The notes: generated by a model not told the origin, from the sequence alone. A stretch of DNA of 64,000 nt from Streptomyces sp. Ag109_O5-1 (GCF_003814875.1 NZ_RKQF01000001.1:8432001-8496000); one strand, 5' to 3'. Positions 25,932-35,075 are shown, counted from the stretch's first letter. A program made the numbers and translations.

Positions 25932-26759
25932 TCAGCTCTTCGTACGGAACTTGTGGATCGCGTACGGGGCCGCGACCGCCGTGATCGCCACCGACCAGGC
26001 CAGCGTCACCCACAGGTCGTGCGCGACCGGGCCGCCCACCATCAGTCCGCGCGCCGCGTCGGCGAGCGTGGACAGCGGGTTGTAGTCGGTGAAGGACTGC
26101 AGCCAGCCCGGCATCGAGTTGGTCGGGGCGAAGATCGACGAGCCGAACTGCAGCGGGAACAGCACCAGGAACCCCATGGCCTGCACGGACTGCGCGTTCT
26201 TCAGGACGACGCCCAGGGTGAGGAACACCCACATGATCGACGAGGCGAACACCGCGGACAGACCCACGGCGGCGAACAGCCCGCCCCAGTGGTTGATGTG
26301 GAACCCGACGAGCACGGCGACGATCATCAGCACGGCGGTCGCGAACAGCATCCGCACCAGTTCCACCGAGATCTTCGCGAACAGCACCGAGCCGCGCCCG
26401 ATCGGCAGCGACCGGAAACGGTCCATGACACCGGAGTTGAAGTCCTGGCTGAACCCGGTGCCGACGCCCTGCGAGAGCGTCATGCTCATCATCGCGATCA
26501 TGCCCGGGATGACGTACTGGACGTACCCGTCCTGACCGCCGCCGAGCGCCTGGCCGATCGAGCCGCCGAAGACGTACACGAACAGCAGCGTGAACACGAC
26601 CGGCATCAGCAGTGCGTCGAACATCGACTCCGGGTCCTGCCGGATCCACAGCAGGTTGCGGCGGACGAGCGCGCCGGTGTGGCGCAGATGGGCGCGCAGC
26701 GAGATGGGCGCGTCGGATACGGGGGCGGTGGCGGCTACGGGTGCGGTGGCGGCGCTCAT
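25932..26759 (-). CDS. ABC-2 type permease, DrrB-like
   Basis: 275 residues from ATG at 26759. The Ala/Pro-rich start is followed by LVRRNLLWIRQDPESMFDAL, typical of DrrB-type daunorubicin exporters, then about six membrane spans. SMPGWLQSFTDYNPLSTLADAARGL is a family signature. Its ATG overlaps the ATPase stop as ATGA, so the two are translationally coupled. The likely role is export of a lipid or drug-like compound. Confidence 0.92.
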   Translation of the reverse strand: MSAATAPVAATAPVSDAPISLRAHLRHTGALVRRNLLWIRQDPESMFDALLMPVVFTLLFVYVFGGSIGQALGGGQDGYVQYVIPGMIAMMSMTLSQGVGTGFSQDFNSGVMDRFRSLPIGRGSVLFAKISVELVRMLFATAVLMIVAVLVGFHINHWGGLFAAVGLSAVFASSIMWVFLTLGVVLKNAQSVQAMGFLVLFPLQFGSSIFAPTNSMPGWLQSFTDYNPLSTLADAARGLMVGGPVAHDLWVTLAWSVAITAVAAPYAIHKFRTKS

Positions 26760-27763
26760 ACGGCGACCTCCTGACGGTCGTCGGCGGGCGTGGCGTCCTG
26801 CGGGGCACTGGCGCGGTGGCCGGTGAGAGACAGGAACACCTCGTCCAGGCTGGGCAGTTCGGTGGTGATGGAGCTGATGGTGATACCGCGTGCGGTGACG
26901 GCGCCGACCACGGCGGTCAGCTGTTCGTCGCTGAGGATCGGCACCAGCAGGGTGCCGCTCTCCGCATCCACGGTCGTCGAGGCGAGCCCGGTGATGCCCA
27001 GCTCGTCGATCATCTCGGCGAGCGGCCGCACCTGCAGCGGATCGACCGGCCGCACCCGCAGCGTCCGCCCGCCGACCTTCGCCTTCAGCTCCTCCACCCG
27101 GCCGTTCGCGATGACCTTCCCGCGGTCCACGACGGTCAGCTCGGAGGCGAGCTGCTCCGCCTCCTCCATGTACTGGGTGGTCAGCAGCACGGTCACCCCG
27201 TCGCCGACCATCGCCTTGACCTCGGCCCACACCTCGTTCCGGGTACGCGGGTCGAGACCGGTGGTCGGCTCGTCCAGGTACAGCACCTGGGGGTGTCCGA
27301 TCATCGAGGCGGCGAGGTCGAGCCGGCGGCGCATACCGCCGGAGTAGGTGCTCGCCGGCCGCTTGGCGGCCTCGGTCAGCGAGAACCGCTCCAGCAGCTC
27401 GTCGGCGCGGGCCCGCGCGTCCTTGCGCGGCAGGTCGAGGAGCCGCCCGATCATGTACAGGTTCTCCCAGCCCGGCAGCTTCTCGTCGACCGAGGCGTAC
27501 TGCCCGGTCAGCCCGATCACCCGGCGCAGCTGGCGGGGCTGGCGCAGCACGTCGTACCCGGCGACGGTGGCTTCGCCCGCGTCCGGCTTCAGCAGCGTGG
27601 ACAGGATCCGCACCAGGGTCGTCTTGCCGGCCCCGTTCGGCCCGAGCACCCCCATCACGGTGCCCTCACGGACGTCCAGATCAACTCCGTCGAGTGCCTT
27701 GGTGTCGCCGTAGTGCTTCACCAGCCCCCGTACGGACACGGCGTTGTTGTCGATTCGCGTCAT
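26756..27763 (-). CDS. ABC transporter ATPase, DrrA daunorubicin-resistance family
   Basis: 335 residues from ATG 27763 (MTRIDNNAVSVRGLVKHYGD). Walker A is GPNGAGKTT, the signature YSGGMRRRLDLA, and Walker B LYLDEPTTGLDP. The C-terminal DrrA extension (RVRPVDPLQVRPLAEMIDEL) is present. It pairs with the permease at 25932. An in-frame GTG at 27793 cannot be excluded, but it would place repeated promoter elements inside the gene. No clear ribosome site precedes 27763. Confidence 0.92.
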   Translation of the reverse strand: MTRIDNNAVSVRGLVKHYGDTKALDGVDLDVREGTVMGVLGPNGAGKTTLVRILSTLLKPDAGEATVAGYDVLRQPRQLRRVIGLTGQYASVDEKLPGWENLYMIGRLLDLPRKDARARADELLERFSLTEAAKRPASTYSGGMRRRLDLAASMIGHPQVLYLDEPTTGLDPRTRNEVWAEVKAMVGDGVTVLLTTQYMEEAEQLASELTVVDRGKVIANGRVEELKAKVGGRTLRVRPVDPLQVRPLAEMIDELGITGLASTTVDAESGTLLVPILSDEQLTAVVGAVTARGITISSITTELPSLDEVFLSLTGHRASAPQDATPADDRQEVAV

Positions 27764-27783
27764 GGGAAGAACCGTGCCAGCCC

Positions 27784-27835
27784 CCACCGACAAACCACCG
27801 ACAGCCCGCCTACACCGTCCTGCAGACCACCGACA
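27784..27835 (-). promoter_or_regulatory. Three direct repeats upstream of the DrrAB-like operon
   Basis: TGTCGGTGG (minus strand) occurs at 27835-27827, 27803-27795 and 27792-27784. The start-to-start spacings are 32 and 11 bp, about three and one helical turns, so all lie on one DNA face. Direct repeats at 11-bp multiples before a weak -10 are the hallmark of SARP/AfsR sites. The last repeat ends eight bases before a weak ACGGTT at 27775-27770. Confidence 0.5.
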
Positions 27836-27869
27836 CGGGTACCGCGCGGGGCGTGGAACCGTGAAATGG

Positions 27870-27907
27870 GGACAGCCCGCCGACGGGGGAAGATCGGCGG
27901 GCTGTCC
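27870..27907. terminator. Hairpin in the panB-DrrAB intergenic region
   Basis: GGACAGCCCGCCGA (27870-27883) pairs perfectly with TCGGCGGGCTGTCC (27894-27907) around a ten-base loop. It lies downstream of panB on the minus strand and probably terminates it. No long T-tract follows, as is common in Streptomyces. Confidence 0.65.
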
Positions 27908-27934
27908 TTGGTGTTTCCGCAGTGGCTCTCAGTA

Positions 27935-28014
27935 GCGCCCCGCAGGGGCGCTGGGGGTACCCCCAGCCGAAGGCTGGGGGAGGAACTGCGCGACCAGCCA
28001 CGACGGTGCCGCAG
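27935..28014 (+). repeat. Dispersed intergenic palindromic repeat, copy A
   Basis: Contains three hairpins in a row: GCGCCCC/GGGGCGC, CTGGGGGTACCCCCAG, and CAGCC..GGCTG, then GGAGGAACTGCGCGACCAGCC. Nearly the same 80 bases occur inverted at 43832-43913, and the end motif GGGGAACTGCGCGACCAGCC is also at 17701-17720. This is a REP-like family positioned at gene ends. Confidence 0.8.
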
Positions 28015-28052
28015 ACGATCGACGGCGCATCGCGGCACTTTCGGCGGAGCGC

Positions 28053-28928
28053 TCAGTGGACGGAGTGCTCCTCCAGCGGGAAGGTTCCGCCGACGACGTC
28101 CTCGGCGTAGGCGCGGGCCGCGTTGCCCATCACCTCGCGCAGGTCCGCGTACTTCTTCACGAACTTCGGCACCCGGCCCGAGGTCAGACCCAGCATGTCC
28201 GTCCAGACCAGGACCTGCGCGTCGGTCTCGGGACCCGCGCCGATGCCGACCGTCGGGATGTGCAGCATCCGGGTCACCTCGGCCGCCAGCTCCGCCGGAA
28301 CCAGCTCCAGGACGACCGCGAACGCGCCCGCGTCCTGGACCGACTTCGCGTCCCGCAGCAGCTGCTGGGCCGCCTCCTCGCCGCGGCCCTGCACCCGGTA
28401 GCCCATCGCGTTGACGGACTGCGGGGTCAGGCCGATGTGCGCCATCACCGGGATACCGGACTCGACGAGCAGCCGGATCTGTTCGTACGACCGCTCGCCG
28501 CCCTCCAGCTTGACCGCGCCGACGCCGGCCTCCTTGACCAGCCGGGTCGCCGAGCGCAGCGCCTGCACCGGGCCCTCCTGGTAGGAGCCGAAGGGGAGGT
28601 CGCCGACGATGAGGGCGCGCTGGGTGCCGCGGACCACGGCCGCCGACAGCATCGTCATCTCGTCCAGGGTGACGGGCACCGTCGACTCGTACCCGAGGTG
28701 GCAGTTGCCCGCCGAGTCGCCGACCAGGAGCACCGGGATCCCGGACTCGTCGAAGACGGAGGCGGTCATCGCGTCGTACGCGGTGAGCATGGGCCACTTC
28801 TCGCCGCGTTCCTTGGCGAGGGCGATGTCGCGGACCGTGATGCGGCGGGTGCCCTTACCCCCGTACAGCGTCCTGCTGCCGTCGGAGGGGCTGTTCTGCA
28901 CAGTCTGGGCAGCCGAAAGCTGCGTCAT
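28053..28928 (-). CDS. panB: 3-methyl-2-oxobutanoate hydroxymethyltransferase
   Basis: 291 residues from ATG at 28928, with TAGGAG upstream. LLVGDSAGNCHLGYESTVPV is the PanB metal- and ketoacid-binding segment, VKLEGGE and VMAHIGLTPQSVN are further signatures, and IGIGAGPETDAQVLVWTDML closes the barrel. It transfers a one-carbon unit from methylene-tetrahydrofolate to ketoisovalerate, the first step to pantothenate and CoA. It stands alone here. Confidence 0.96.
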   Translation of the reverse strand: MTQLSAAQTVQNSPSDGSRTLYGGKGTRRITVRDIALAKERGEKWPMLTAYDAMTASVFDESGIPVLLVGDSAGNCHLGYESTVPVTLDEMTMLSAAVVRGTQRALIVGDLPFGSYQEGPVQALRSATRLVKEAGVGAVKLEGGERSYEQIRLLVESGIPVMAHIGLTPQSVNAMGYRVQGRGEEAAQQLLRDAKSVQDAGAFAVVLELVPAELAAEVTRMLHIPTVGIGAGPETDAQVLVWTDMLGLTSGRVPKFVKKYADLREVMGNAARAYAEDVVGGTFPLEEHSVH

Positions 28929-29104
28929 GACAACGGCTCCTAACAAGTCATCTCGAGGCACCCTCACGGTGTCCCCGGACCGGTTCCATGGTGGCACTTC
29001 GTGCCGCTCTCGGCCAGGGGACCGCCGTGTGATCCATTGAGCACGGCCGCCCCCGCTCCATGGGCGCCGCCCCCGCTCCGTAAGCTCTGGGTAAAGGAAT
29101 TCAG

Positions 29105-29123
29105 ATACGAGACGGTGCCGTAT
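29105..29123. promoter_or_regulatory. Candidate TetR operator before the DHA2 exporter
   Basis: ATACG at 29105-29109 and CGTAT at 29119-29123 frame ACGGTGCCGT, itself a palindrome, giving a 19-bp symmetric site. It sits just upstream of a TAGGCT -10 box (29135-29140) whose predicted start point is the ATG at 29147. The TetR encoded directly after the exporter is the obvious candidate to bind it. Confidence 0.6.
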
Positions 29124-29146
29124 TGAAATAGGCCTAGGCTCGCACC

Positions 29147-30745
29147 ATGACAACTCCTGCCGACCACGCTCCACCCGGCCCGCGAATACCCGAGGAGGTC
29201 CACCGGCGCCGCTGGGCGATCCTCGGCGTGCTGATGCTCAGCCTGCTGATCGTGGTGCTCGACAACTCGATCCTGAACGTCGCGATCAAGACCATCTCCA
29301 CCCCGGCCCCGACCGGCCTGGGCGCCACCCAGAGCCAGCTGGAGTGGGCGATCAACGCCTACACCCTCGTCTTCGCGGGCCTGCTGTTCACCTCCGGTCT
29401 CGTCGGCGACCGGCTCGGCCGCAAGAAGGTGCTGATCGGCGGCATCGCCGTGTTCGGCGTCGGCTCCGCCCTGGCCGCGGAGTCCGGTTCCGCGGACCAG
29501 CTGATCGCCTACCGCGCCCTGATGGCCCTCGGCGCAGCCTTCGTGATGCCCGCCACCCTCGCCGTCCTGATGAACGTCTTCGAGCGTCAGGAACAGCCCA
29601 AGGCCATCGGCATCTGGGCCGGCGGTGTCGGTCTCGCCATCGCCATCGGCCCGATCACCGGCGGTGTGCTGCTCGACCACTTCTGGTGGGGCTCGGTCTT
29701 CCTCATCAACGTACCGATCGTGATCGTCGCGCTCGTGCTGATGCTGTGGCTGGTGCCCGACTCGCGCGACCCGCGGCCCGGCCGCCTCGACCCCGTCGGC
29801 GTGGTCCTGTCCGTCGTAGGTCTCGTCCTGCTCGTCTACGGCATCATCAAGGGCGGCGAGGTCGCCGACTTCACCGACGGCAAGGTGCTCGCCACCATCG
29901 CCGCCGGACTCGCGGTGCTCACCGCCTTCGTGATCTTCGAGAAGCGCAGCGACCACCCGTCCCTGGACGTCACCTACTTCAAGAACAAGGTCTTCTCGGC
30001 CGCCATGGCCGCCATCGCCCTGGTCTTCTTCGCGCTGATGGGCGTGACCTTCTTCTCCGTCTTCTACACCCAGAGCGTGCGCGGCTACTCGCCGCTGCAG
30101 TCCGGTCTGCTGATGCTGCCGCTGGCCGCCGCACAGATGATCTTCGCGCCGAGGGCCCGGCTGGTGGTGCAGCGCTTCGGCAACAGGGCCACCACCGGGG
30201 GCGGTCTGGTGCTGCTCGCCGCCACCCTGGGTGCCTTCGCCACCTTCCGGGCCGACACCCCGATCTGGCTCCTGGAGATCGTCTTCTTCCTGATGGGCGC
30301 CGGCATGGCGCACGTCATGACGCCGACCTCGGTCGTCATCATGCAGGCCCTGCCGCGCGAGAAGGCCGGTTCCGCCTCCGCGCTCAGCAACACCTTCCGC
30401 CAGGTCGGCGGCGCCCTCGGCATCGCCGTCCTCGGCTCGGTGCTCTCCACGTCCTACCGCAACGGCATCGAGGGCAAGCTCGGCGCGCTGCCGCCCGGGC
30501 TGCGCGCGACCGCCGGCGAGTCCATCGAGGCGACGCTGGGCGTCGCAGGGAAGCTCGGGGCGCAGGGCAAGGCCCTGATCACCCCCGCCAACGACGCCTT
30601 CCTGCACGCCATGCACATCACCGCCCTGTGCGGTACCGGCGTCGCGCTGCTCGGTGCCCTGGTCGCGGCCCTCTGGCTGCCGGGCAAGCCGCCCGCCGGT
30701 CAGCAGGGCGAGCGGGAACAGGAGTTGGTCGCAGCGGCGGAGTGA
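29147..30745 (+). CDS. DHA2 family (EmrB/QacA-like) 14-span MFS exporter
   Basis: 532 residues. The start RRRWAILGVLMLSLLIVVLD and motif C region HVMTPTSVVIMQALPREKAG plus SNTFRQVGGALGIAVLG are typical of DHA2 drug exporters. Fourteen spans fit the length. It exports toxic compounds using the proton gradient. A TAGGCT box seven bases before the ATG and no ribosome site point to a leaderless transcript. The TetR gene follows. Confidence 0.92.
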   Translation: MTTPADHAPPGPRIPEEVHRRRWAILGVLMLSLLIVVLDNSILNVAIKTISTPAPTGLGATQSQLEWAINAYTLVFAGLLFTSGLVGDRLGRKKVLIGGIAVFGVGSALAAESGSADQLIAYRALMALGAAFVMPATLAVLMNVFERQEQPKAIGIWAGGVGLAIAIGPITGGVLLDHFWWGSVFLINVPIVIVALVLMLWLVPDSRDPRPGRLDPVGVVLSVVGLVLLVYGIIKGGEVADFTDGKVLATIAAGLAVLTAFVIFEKRSDHPSLDVTYFKNKVFSAAMAAIALVFFALMGVTFFSVFYTQSVRGYSPLQSGLLMLPLAAAQMIFAPRARLVVQRFGNRATTGGGLVLLAATLGAFATFRADTPIWLLEIVFFLMGAGMAHVMTPTSVVIMQALPREKAGSASALSNTFRQVGGALGIAVLGSVLSTSYRNGIEGKLGALPPGLRATAGESIEATLGVAGKLGAQGKALITPANDAFLHAMHITALCGTGVALLGALVAALWLPGKPPAGQQGEREQELVAAAE

Positions 30746-30831
30746 ACGACCGGCCGAACGGCCGAGTGGACACCACGGGGGTGGCGACGGCTGCGGGAGA
30801 ATTCCCGCAGCCAGTGAGAGGACGGTACGAC

Positions 30832-31461
30832 GTGACGCTTGCCGACAGCCGCCCGCGGACCCAGGGCCCCGCCCGGGGCCGCCCCCGCAGCGAGGCGGTG
30901 GAACACGCCATCCTGGAAGGGGTGATGAAGCTCCTGGAGGAGGGTGTTCCGCTCGCCGAACTGTCCATCGAGCGGATCGCCCGGACCGCCGGCGTCGGCA
31001 AGGCCACCATCTACCGCCGCTGGAACGGCAAGGAGGAGCTCTTCGTCGACGTCATGCGCGCCGCCGAGCCCCCCGACCCCGAACTCCCCGGCACCTCCAT
31101 GCGCGACGACCTCGTCGTCCTGCTGGAGGCGCTGCGCCGGCGCGGGCTGATGAACCGCACTTCGGCGATCCTGCACAACGTCTATGCCCAGATGAAGAGC
31201 AGCCCCCGGATCTGGAAGGCCTACCACATCAACGTGGTGAACCCCCGGCGTGAACTCGGCAAAGAGGTGCTGCGCCGCGGCCAGCGGAACGGCGAACTCC
31301 ACGCCGACATCGACCTGGACCTGGCCAACGACCTGTTCACCGGCCCCATGCTGCTCCGGGCCATGATGCGCCCGGACGACGAACTCCCCGAGGGCCTGGC
31401 CGAACAGATCGTCGATTCCGTGCTGGCCGGCCTACGGCCCGTCAGCTCGCCCCAGCCGTAA
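30832..31461 (+). CDS. TetR/AcrR family repressor of the adjacent exporter
   Basis: 209 residues from GTG at 30832, preceded by AGAGGAC; GTG at 30742, overlapping the exporter stop, is an in-frame alternative. The HTH is LSIERIARTAGVGKATIYRR (residues about 43-62). The C-terminal domain would bind the exported ligand. The downstream, same-strand position and the operator at 29105-29123 suggest it represses the exporter and itself. Confidence 0.88.
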   Translation: MTLADSRPRTQGPARGRPRSEAVEHAILEGVMKLLEEGVPLAELSIERIARTAGVGKATIYRRWNGKEELFVDVMRAAEPPDPELPGTSMRDDLVVLLEALRRRGLMNRTSAILHNVYAQMKSSPRIWKAYHINVVNPRRELGKEVLRRGQRNGELHADIDLDLANDLFTGPMLLRAMMRPDDELPEGLAEQIVDSVLAGLRPVSSPQP

Positions 31462-31587
31462 GCCGGAGTGTGCGCGTTTCGTCACAGTCCCCGCCGCCGC
31501 GGCGGTAACCGGAACCCCTGCTGTCGGCTCGTTCGTCCTCGTCTTCCGTACGGACGTCATCCGGCGGTGGCCGCCATGTGACGTCGG

Positions 31588-31613
31588 GATCGGAACCGAT
31601 CATCCCCTAGGGT
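31588..31613 (+). promoter_or_regulatory. Promoter with GATCGG/CCGATC palindrome
   Basis: GATCGG-AA-CCGATC at 31588-31601 lies seven bases before a TAGGGT -10 box at 31608-31613, so the palindrome covers the spacer. The transcript start would be near 31620, ahead of the EEP-family gene. Confidence 0.45.
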
Positions 31614-31662
31614 CGTATCCCGGGGGACGACGGTGTGCACGGCGGGTTGTGAGGCAGGCGGT

Positions 31663-32715
31663 ATGGCGCAGCAGGCGTACATGACGGAGACGGACAACGG
31701 CGGCTCGGGACCCGAGCGTCCGGGGGACCGGTTCCGGCGCCTGATGAACCGCTTGCTGTCCGGCTGGCGCGACGATCCGCGCATCTGGCGCCGGGGCGTG
31801 GTCGTCGCCGCCGTGGCGCTGCTCCTCGCCGGGGTGATGCTGCTGCATTCCCGTATCCCCAACACCATCGGCAACCTCGGCAGTCTCACCGAGACGTTCC
31901 TGCCCTGGCTGGGCCTGCTGATCCCGGTGCTGTTGCTGCTCGGCGTCCTGCGCAAGTCCGCGACCGCACTGATCGCCGTGCTGCTCCCGGCGATCGTCTG
32001 GCTGAACCTGTTCGGCGGACTGCTCACCGACAAGTCCGGCACCGGCGGCGACTTCACGGTGGCCACGCACAACGTCAACGCCGAGAACCCCGACCCGACC
32101 GGTACCGCCGCGAAGCTCGCCGCGTCCGGCGCCGATGTGCTGGCCCTGGAGGAGCTGACGGCGACGGCCGTGCCGACGTACGAGAAAGCGCTGGCGTCGA
32201 CGTACAAGTACCACGCGGTCGAGGGCACCGTCGGGCTGTGGAGCAAGTACCGCCTCTCCGGTGTGAAGGCCGTCGACATCAAGCTGGGCTGGACGCGCGC
32301 GATGCGGGCCACGGTCGCCACGCCCGACGGTCCCCTCGCCGTCTACGTCGCCCATCTCCCCTCGGTCCGGGTGAAGCTGAACGCCGGGTTCACCGCCCGG
32401 CAGCGCGACACGAGCGCGGACGCGCTCGGCGAGGCCATCGTCGACGAGACACTGCCCCGCGTGATCCTCCTCGGCGACCTCAACGGCACGATGAACGACC
32501 GCTCCCTCAACGGCGTCACCTCGCAGATGCGCTCCACACAGGGCGCGGCGGGCAGCGGCTTCGGGTTCAGCTGGCCGGCCTCGTTCCCGATGGCCAGGAT
32601 CGACCAGATCATGGTCAAGGGTGTGGAACCGGAGAGCTCCTGGACCCTGCCGAGGACCGGAAGCGACCACCTTCCGATCGCCGCCCGCGTGAACCTGACC
32701 ACATCGGGTTCGTAA
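31663..32715 (+). CDS. Membrane-anchored endonuclease/exonuclease/phosphatase family protein
   Basis: 350 residues. Three N-terminal membrane spans (about residues 35-115) are followed by an EEP domain: THNVNAENPD, ALEEL with the metal Glu, VYVAHLPS, LGDLNGT with catalytic Asp/Asn, and the C-terminal SDHLPI. The catalytic domain is probably outside the cell. The substrate could be nucleic acid, a phospholipid or an inositol phosphate. The start at 31663 follows GAGGC; GTG at 31633 and ATG at 31681 are alternatives. Confidence 0.85.
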   Translation: MAQQAYMTETDNGGSGPERPGDRFRRLMNRLLSGWRDDPRIWRRGVVVAAVALLLAGVMLLHSRIPNTIGNLGSLTETFLPWLGLLIPVLLLLGVLRKSATALIAVLLPAIVWLNLFGGLLTDKSGTGGDFTVATHNVNAENPDPTGTAAKLAASGADVLALEELTATAVPTYEKALASTYKYHAVEGTVGLWSKYRLSGVKAVDIKLGWTRAMRATVATPDGPLAVYVAHLPSVRVKLNAGFTARQRDTSADALGEAIVDETLPRVILLGDLNGTMNDRSLNGVTSQMRSTQGAAGSGFGFSWPASFPMARIDQIMVKGVEPESSWTLPRTGSDHLPIAARVNLTTSGS

Positions 32716-32862
32716 TAAGCGCTGGTCAGCGCAGTATCGTTCCTTTGTCAGGACAATCGGACACCGCGCCGTAACCTGCCGGAATACTTGGGCTGGGACA
32801 CTTTGTTCCGTAGCTGAACTTAGAACGCACGGAACCCTGCTCCCCGAAAGGCAAAGCCCTTC

Positions 32863-34086
32863 ATGCCTCTGGCCCTGCTCGCACTGGCCGTCGGCGCTTT
32901 TGGTCTCGGCACCACCGAATTCGTGATGATGGGGCTGCTCCCCGACGTCGCCGACGACCTGCACATCTCGATCCCCACCGCCGGGCACCTCGTCTCGGCG
33001 TACGCGCTGGGCGTCGTCATCGGCGCCCCGCTGCTGGCCGCGCTCACCGCGCGCATGCCCCGCCGCACCGTCCTCATCTCCCTGATGGCCCTCTTCGTCG
33101 CGGGCAACGCGCTCTCGGCCCTGGCCCCCGGCTACGACTGGCTGCTCGCCGCCCGTTTCCTGAGCGGCCTTCCGCACGGCGCCTTCTTCGGCGTCGGCGC
33201 GGTCGTCGCCACCGGCCTGGTGGCACCGGAGCGCAAGGCCCGCTCGGTCTCCCTGATGTTCATGGGCCTGACCGTCGCCAACATCGCGGGCGTCCCGGTC
33301 GCCACCCTCATGGGCCAGCACCTCGGCTGGCGGGCGACCTTCCTGGGCGTGAGCCTGATCGGCGTGGCCGCGATGGCCGCGGTCCACCTCCTGATCCACC
33401 CCGCCCACACCCCGGCCCCCACGACCGGCCTGCGCGGCGAACTCTCCGCCCTGCGCTCCCTCCCGGTCTGGCTGGCCCTCGCCACCACGGTGGTCGGCTT
33501 CGGCGCCCTCTTCTCCGCGTACAGCTACATCACACCGATGCTGACGAGGTCCGCCGGCTACGGAGAGAGCACCGTGACGCTCCTCCTCGCCCTGTTCGGC
33601 GTCGGCGCCACGATCGGCAACCTGGTCGGCGGCCGCCTCGCCGACCACGCGATGCGCGGCACGCTCTTCGGCGGCCTGGCGTCCATGGTGGCGGTGCTGC
33701 TCCTCTTCCCGGTCCTGATGCGCGCGGAGTGGAGCGCGGCCCTCGCGGTCGTCCTCCTCGGCGTGGCGGCGTTCATCACCGGCTCCCCGCTTCAGCTGAT
33801 GGTCATGGAACGCGCGGCCGCGGGCCCCTCCCTCGCCTCCTCCGCCAACCAGGCCGCCTTCAACCTCGCGAACGCGGGCGGCGCTTGGATCGGCGGCGTG
33901 GCACTGGCGGCGGGCTTCGGCGTGACGTCGCCGGCGCTGGCCGGCGCGGCCCTGGCGGTCCTCGGCCTGGGCGTCGCGAGCGTGGCGTACGCGGTGGACC
34001 GGCGGCGGGACATGCCATCGGTGGCGCGCGAGCGGGTCATCGCTTCGCACGTTCCGGAGCCCGCGGAGCCGGTGCACGCCTCCTGA
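32863..34086 (+). CDS. DHA1 family MFS transporter (AraJ-like)
   Basis: 407 residues. The N-terminus MPLALLALAVGAFGLGTTEF and VMMGLLPDVADDL is the AraJ/YdhP-type signature of arabinose-polymer and drug exporters. About twelve spans are present. No regulator is adjacent. GAAAGG precedes the ATG. Confidence 0.9.
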   Translation: MPLALLALAVGAFGLGTTEFVMMGLLPDVADDLHISIPTAGHLVSAYALGVVIGAPLLAALTARMPRRTVLISLMALFVAGNALSALAPGYDWLLAARFLSGLPHGAFFGVGAVVATGLVAPERKARSVSLMFMGLTVANIAGVPVATLMGQHLGWRATFLGVSLIGVAAMAAVHLLIHPAHTPAPTTGLRGELSALRSLPVWLALATTVVGFGALFSAYSYITPMLTRSAGYGESTVTLLLALFGVGATIGNLVGGRLADHAMRGTLFGGLASMVAVLLLFPVLMRAEWSAALAVVLLGVAAFITGSPLQLMVMERAAAGPSLASSANQAAFNLANAGGAWIGGVALAAGFGVTSPALAGAALAVLGLGVASVAYAVDRRRDMPSVARERVIASHVPEPAEPVHAS

Positions 34087-34292
34087 CCACCCGTGTCCTG
34101 GCCGGCCGCCGATGCGCACCCGGCCGGGACACCGCTCGCACGCGGAGCCCGGTACCACGACCGCTGCCGCCGCATCCGGCCGTCAAGGGGCAGGGGCAGT
34201 GGTCACCTTCGGGTGAAGCGGTTCGGAAGGGACGCCGGCGGTCCGATCTGCCTACGATGATGCTCTCGACACCAGCCCCTGGGAGGCACGCG

Positions 34293-34907
34293 ATGTCCGC
34301 CGCAGCCATCGAGCAGCCCTTCGACGACGAGCCGTTCTCGCTCACGGCCATCGCCGACGAGATCATGGAGCGGCATCCGGGCTACCGCGTCGAGATCATC
34401 GGAGGTCACCTCCTCGTGACCCCATCACCGGATGCCCCTCACGCCCGTGCCCTGACCAAGCTCATGCGCCCCTTCATCGCGGCAGGGCTGGACGACGGCG
34501 ACACCGAGGTCCTCCAGAACGTCGGCCTCTGGCTGCCCACCGGAGCCGAGGACTACGCCATCCCCGACCTCGCGATCGTGGACGCCGACATCGACGACCA
34601 CTTCGTCGAGAACAACGCCTATGACCCGGTCTGCTTCCGTCTCGTCCTGGAGGTCACCTCCAGCAACTGGAAGGACGACCTGAAGACCAAGGCCGTCGCC
34701 TACGCCCAGGCCAAGGTTCCGGTCTATGTCGTCGTCGACCGCAAGCACCAGCGCGTCCACGTGCTCACCGATCCCAGTGGGGAGAAGTACGAGCACCACC
34801 GCCCGTACTCGCCCGGTGAGACCGTCACGTTGCCCCAGTCGATCGGCGCCCAGGTCATCCTCGATGTCGACCAGATCCTCAAGGCCGCCCAGAAGAAGGC
34901 CAACTGA
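34293..34907 (+). CDS. Uma2 family (DUF820) putative endonuclease
   Basis: 204 residues from ATG 34293, with GGGAGG seven bases before. The PD-(D/E)xK core is seen as AIPDLAIVD, then VLEVTSSN and DLKTKAVAYAQAKVPVYVVVD. The Uma2 family is very common in Streptomyces; its biological role is not established and it may be of transposon origin. It stands next to the accessory patch. Confidence 0.85.
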   Translation: MSAAAIEQPFDDEPFSLTAIADEIMERHPGYRVEIIGGHLLVTPSPDAPHARALTKLMRPFIAAGLDDGDTEVLQNVGLWLPTGAEDYAIPDLAIVDADIDDHFVENNAYDPVCFRLVLEVTSSNWKDDLKTKAVAYAQAKVPVYVVVDRKHQRVHVLTDPSGEKYEHHRPYSPGETVTLPQSIGAQVILDVDQILKAAQKKAN

Positions 34908-34961
34908 CCGGACCGGTACGGAAGAGCGGGCCGCCTACGAGGCCTTGAAGGCGCCCCCTCC

Positions 34962-35075
34962 GTGCAGCGGATCAGCGCCTGCTGCGGTGGCTCCACGGAG
35001 CCGCCCGTCGGTGTGCCCACGCCCGTGACGTCGTCGTAGCCCTTCACCGTGGGCAAAGAGCCGCCCTTGCCGAGG
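34962..35075 (-). pseudogene. Decayed 3' end of an S53 (sedolisin) peptidase gene
   Basis: On the minus strand it reads GSLPTVKGYDDVTGVGTPTG and then diverges, closely matching the C-terminus of the intact S53 protein at 39628-41577 (SLSAVKGYDDVTGVGTPAGG). The nucleotide match spans about 110 bases, including a run GACGTCGTCGTAGCCCTTCA. Upstream parts of the gene are missing. It lies 30 bases beyond the 3' end of tRNA-Gln. Confidence 0.75.

Noticed and set aside
22649..27763. Antibiotic biosynthesis cluster around the BTAD regulator and DrrAB-like exporter
   Set aside because: No synthase, synthetase, tailoring or precursor gene is nearby; neighbours are core genes such as panB and map.
34293..34907. 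Restriction or defence system with the Uma2 protein
   Set aside because: No methylase, ATPase or partner gene is adjacent; solitary Uma2 genes are very common in Streptomyces.
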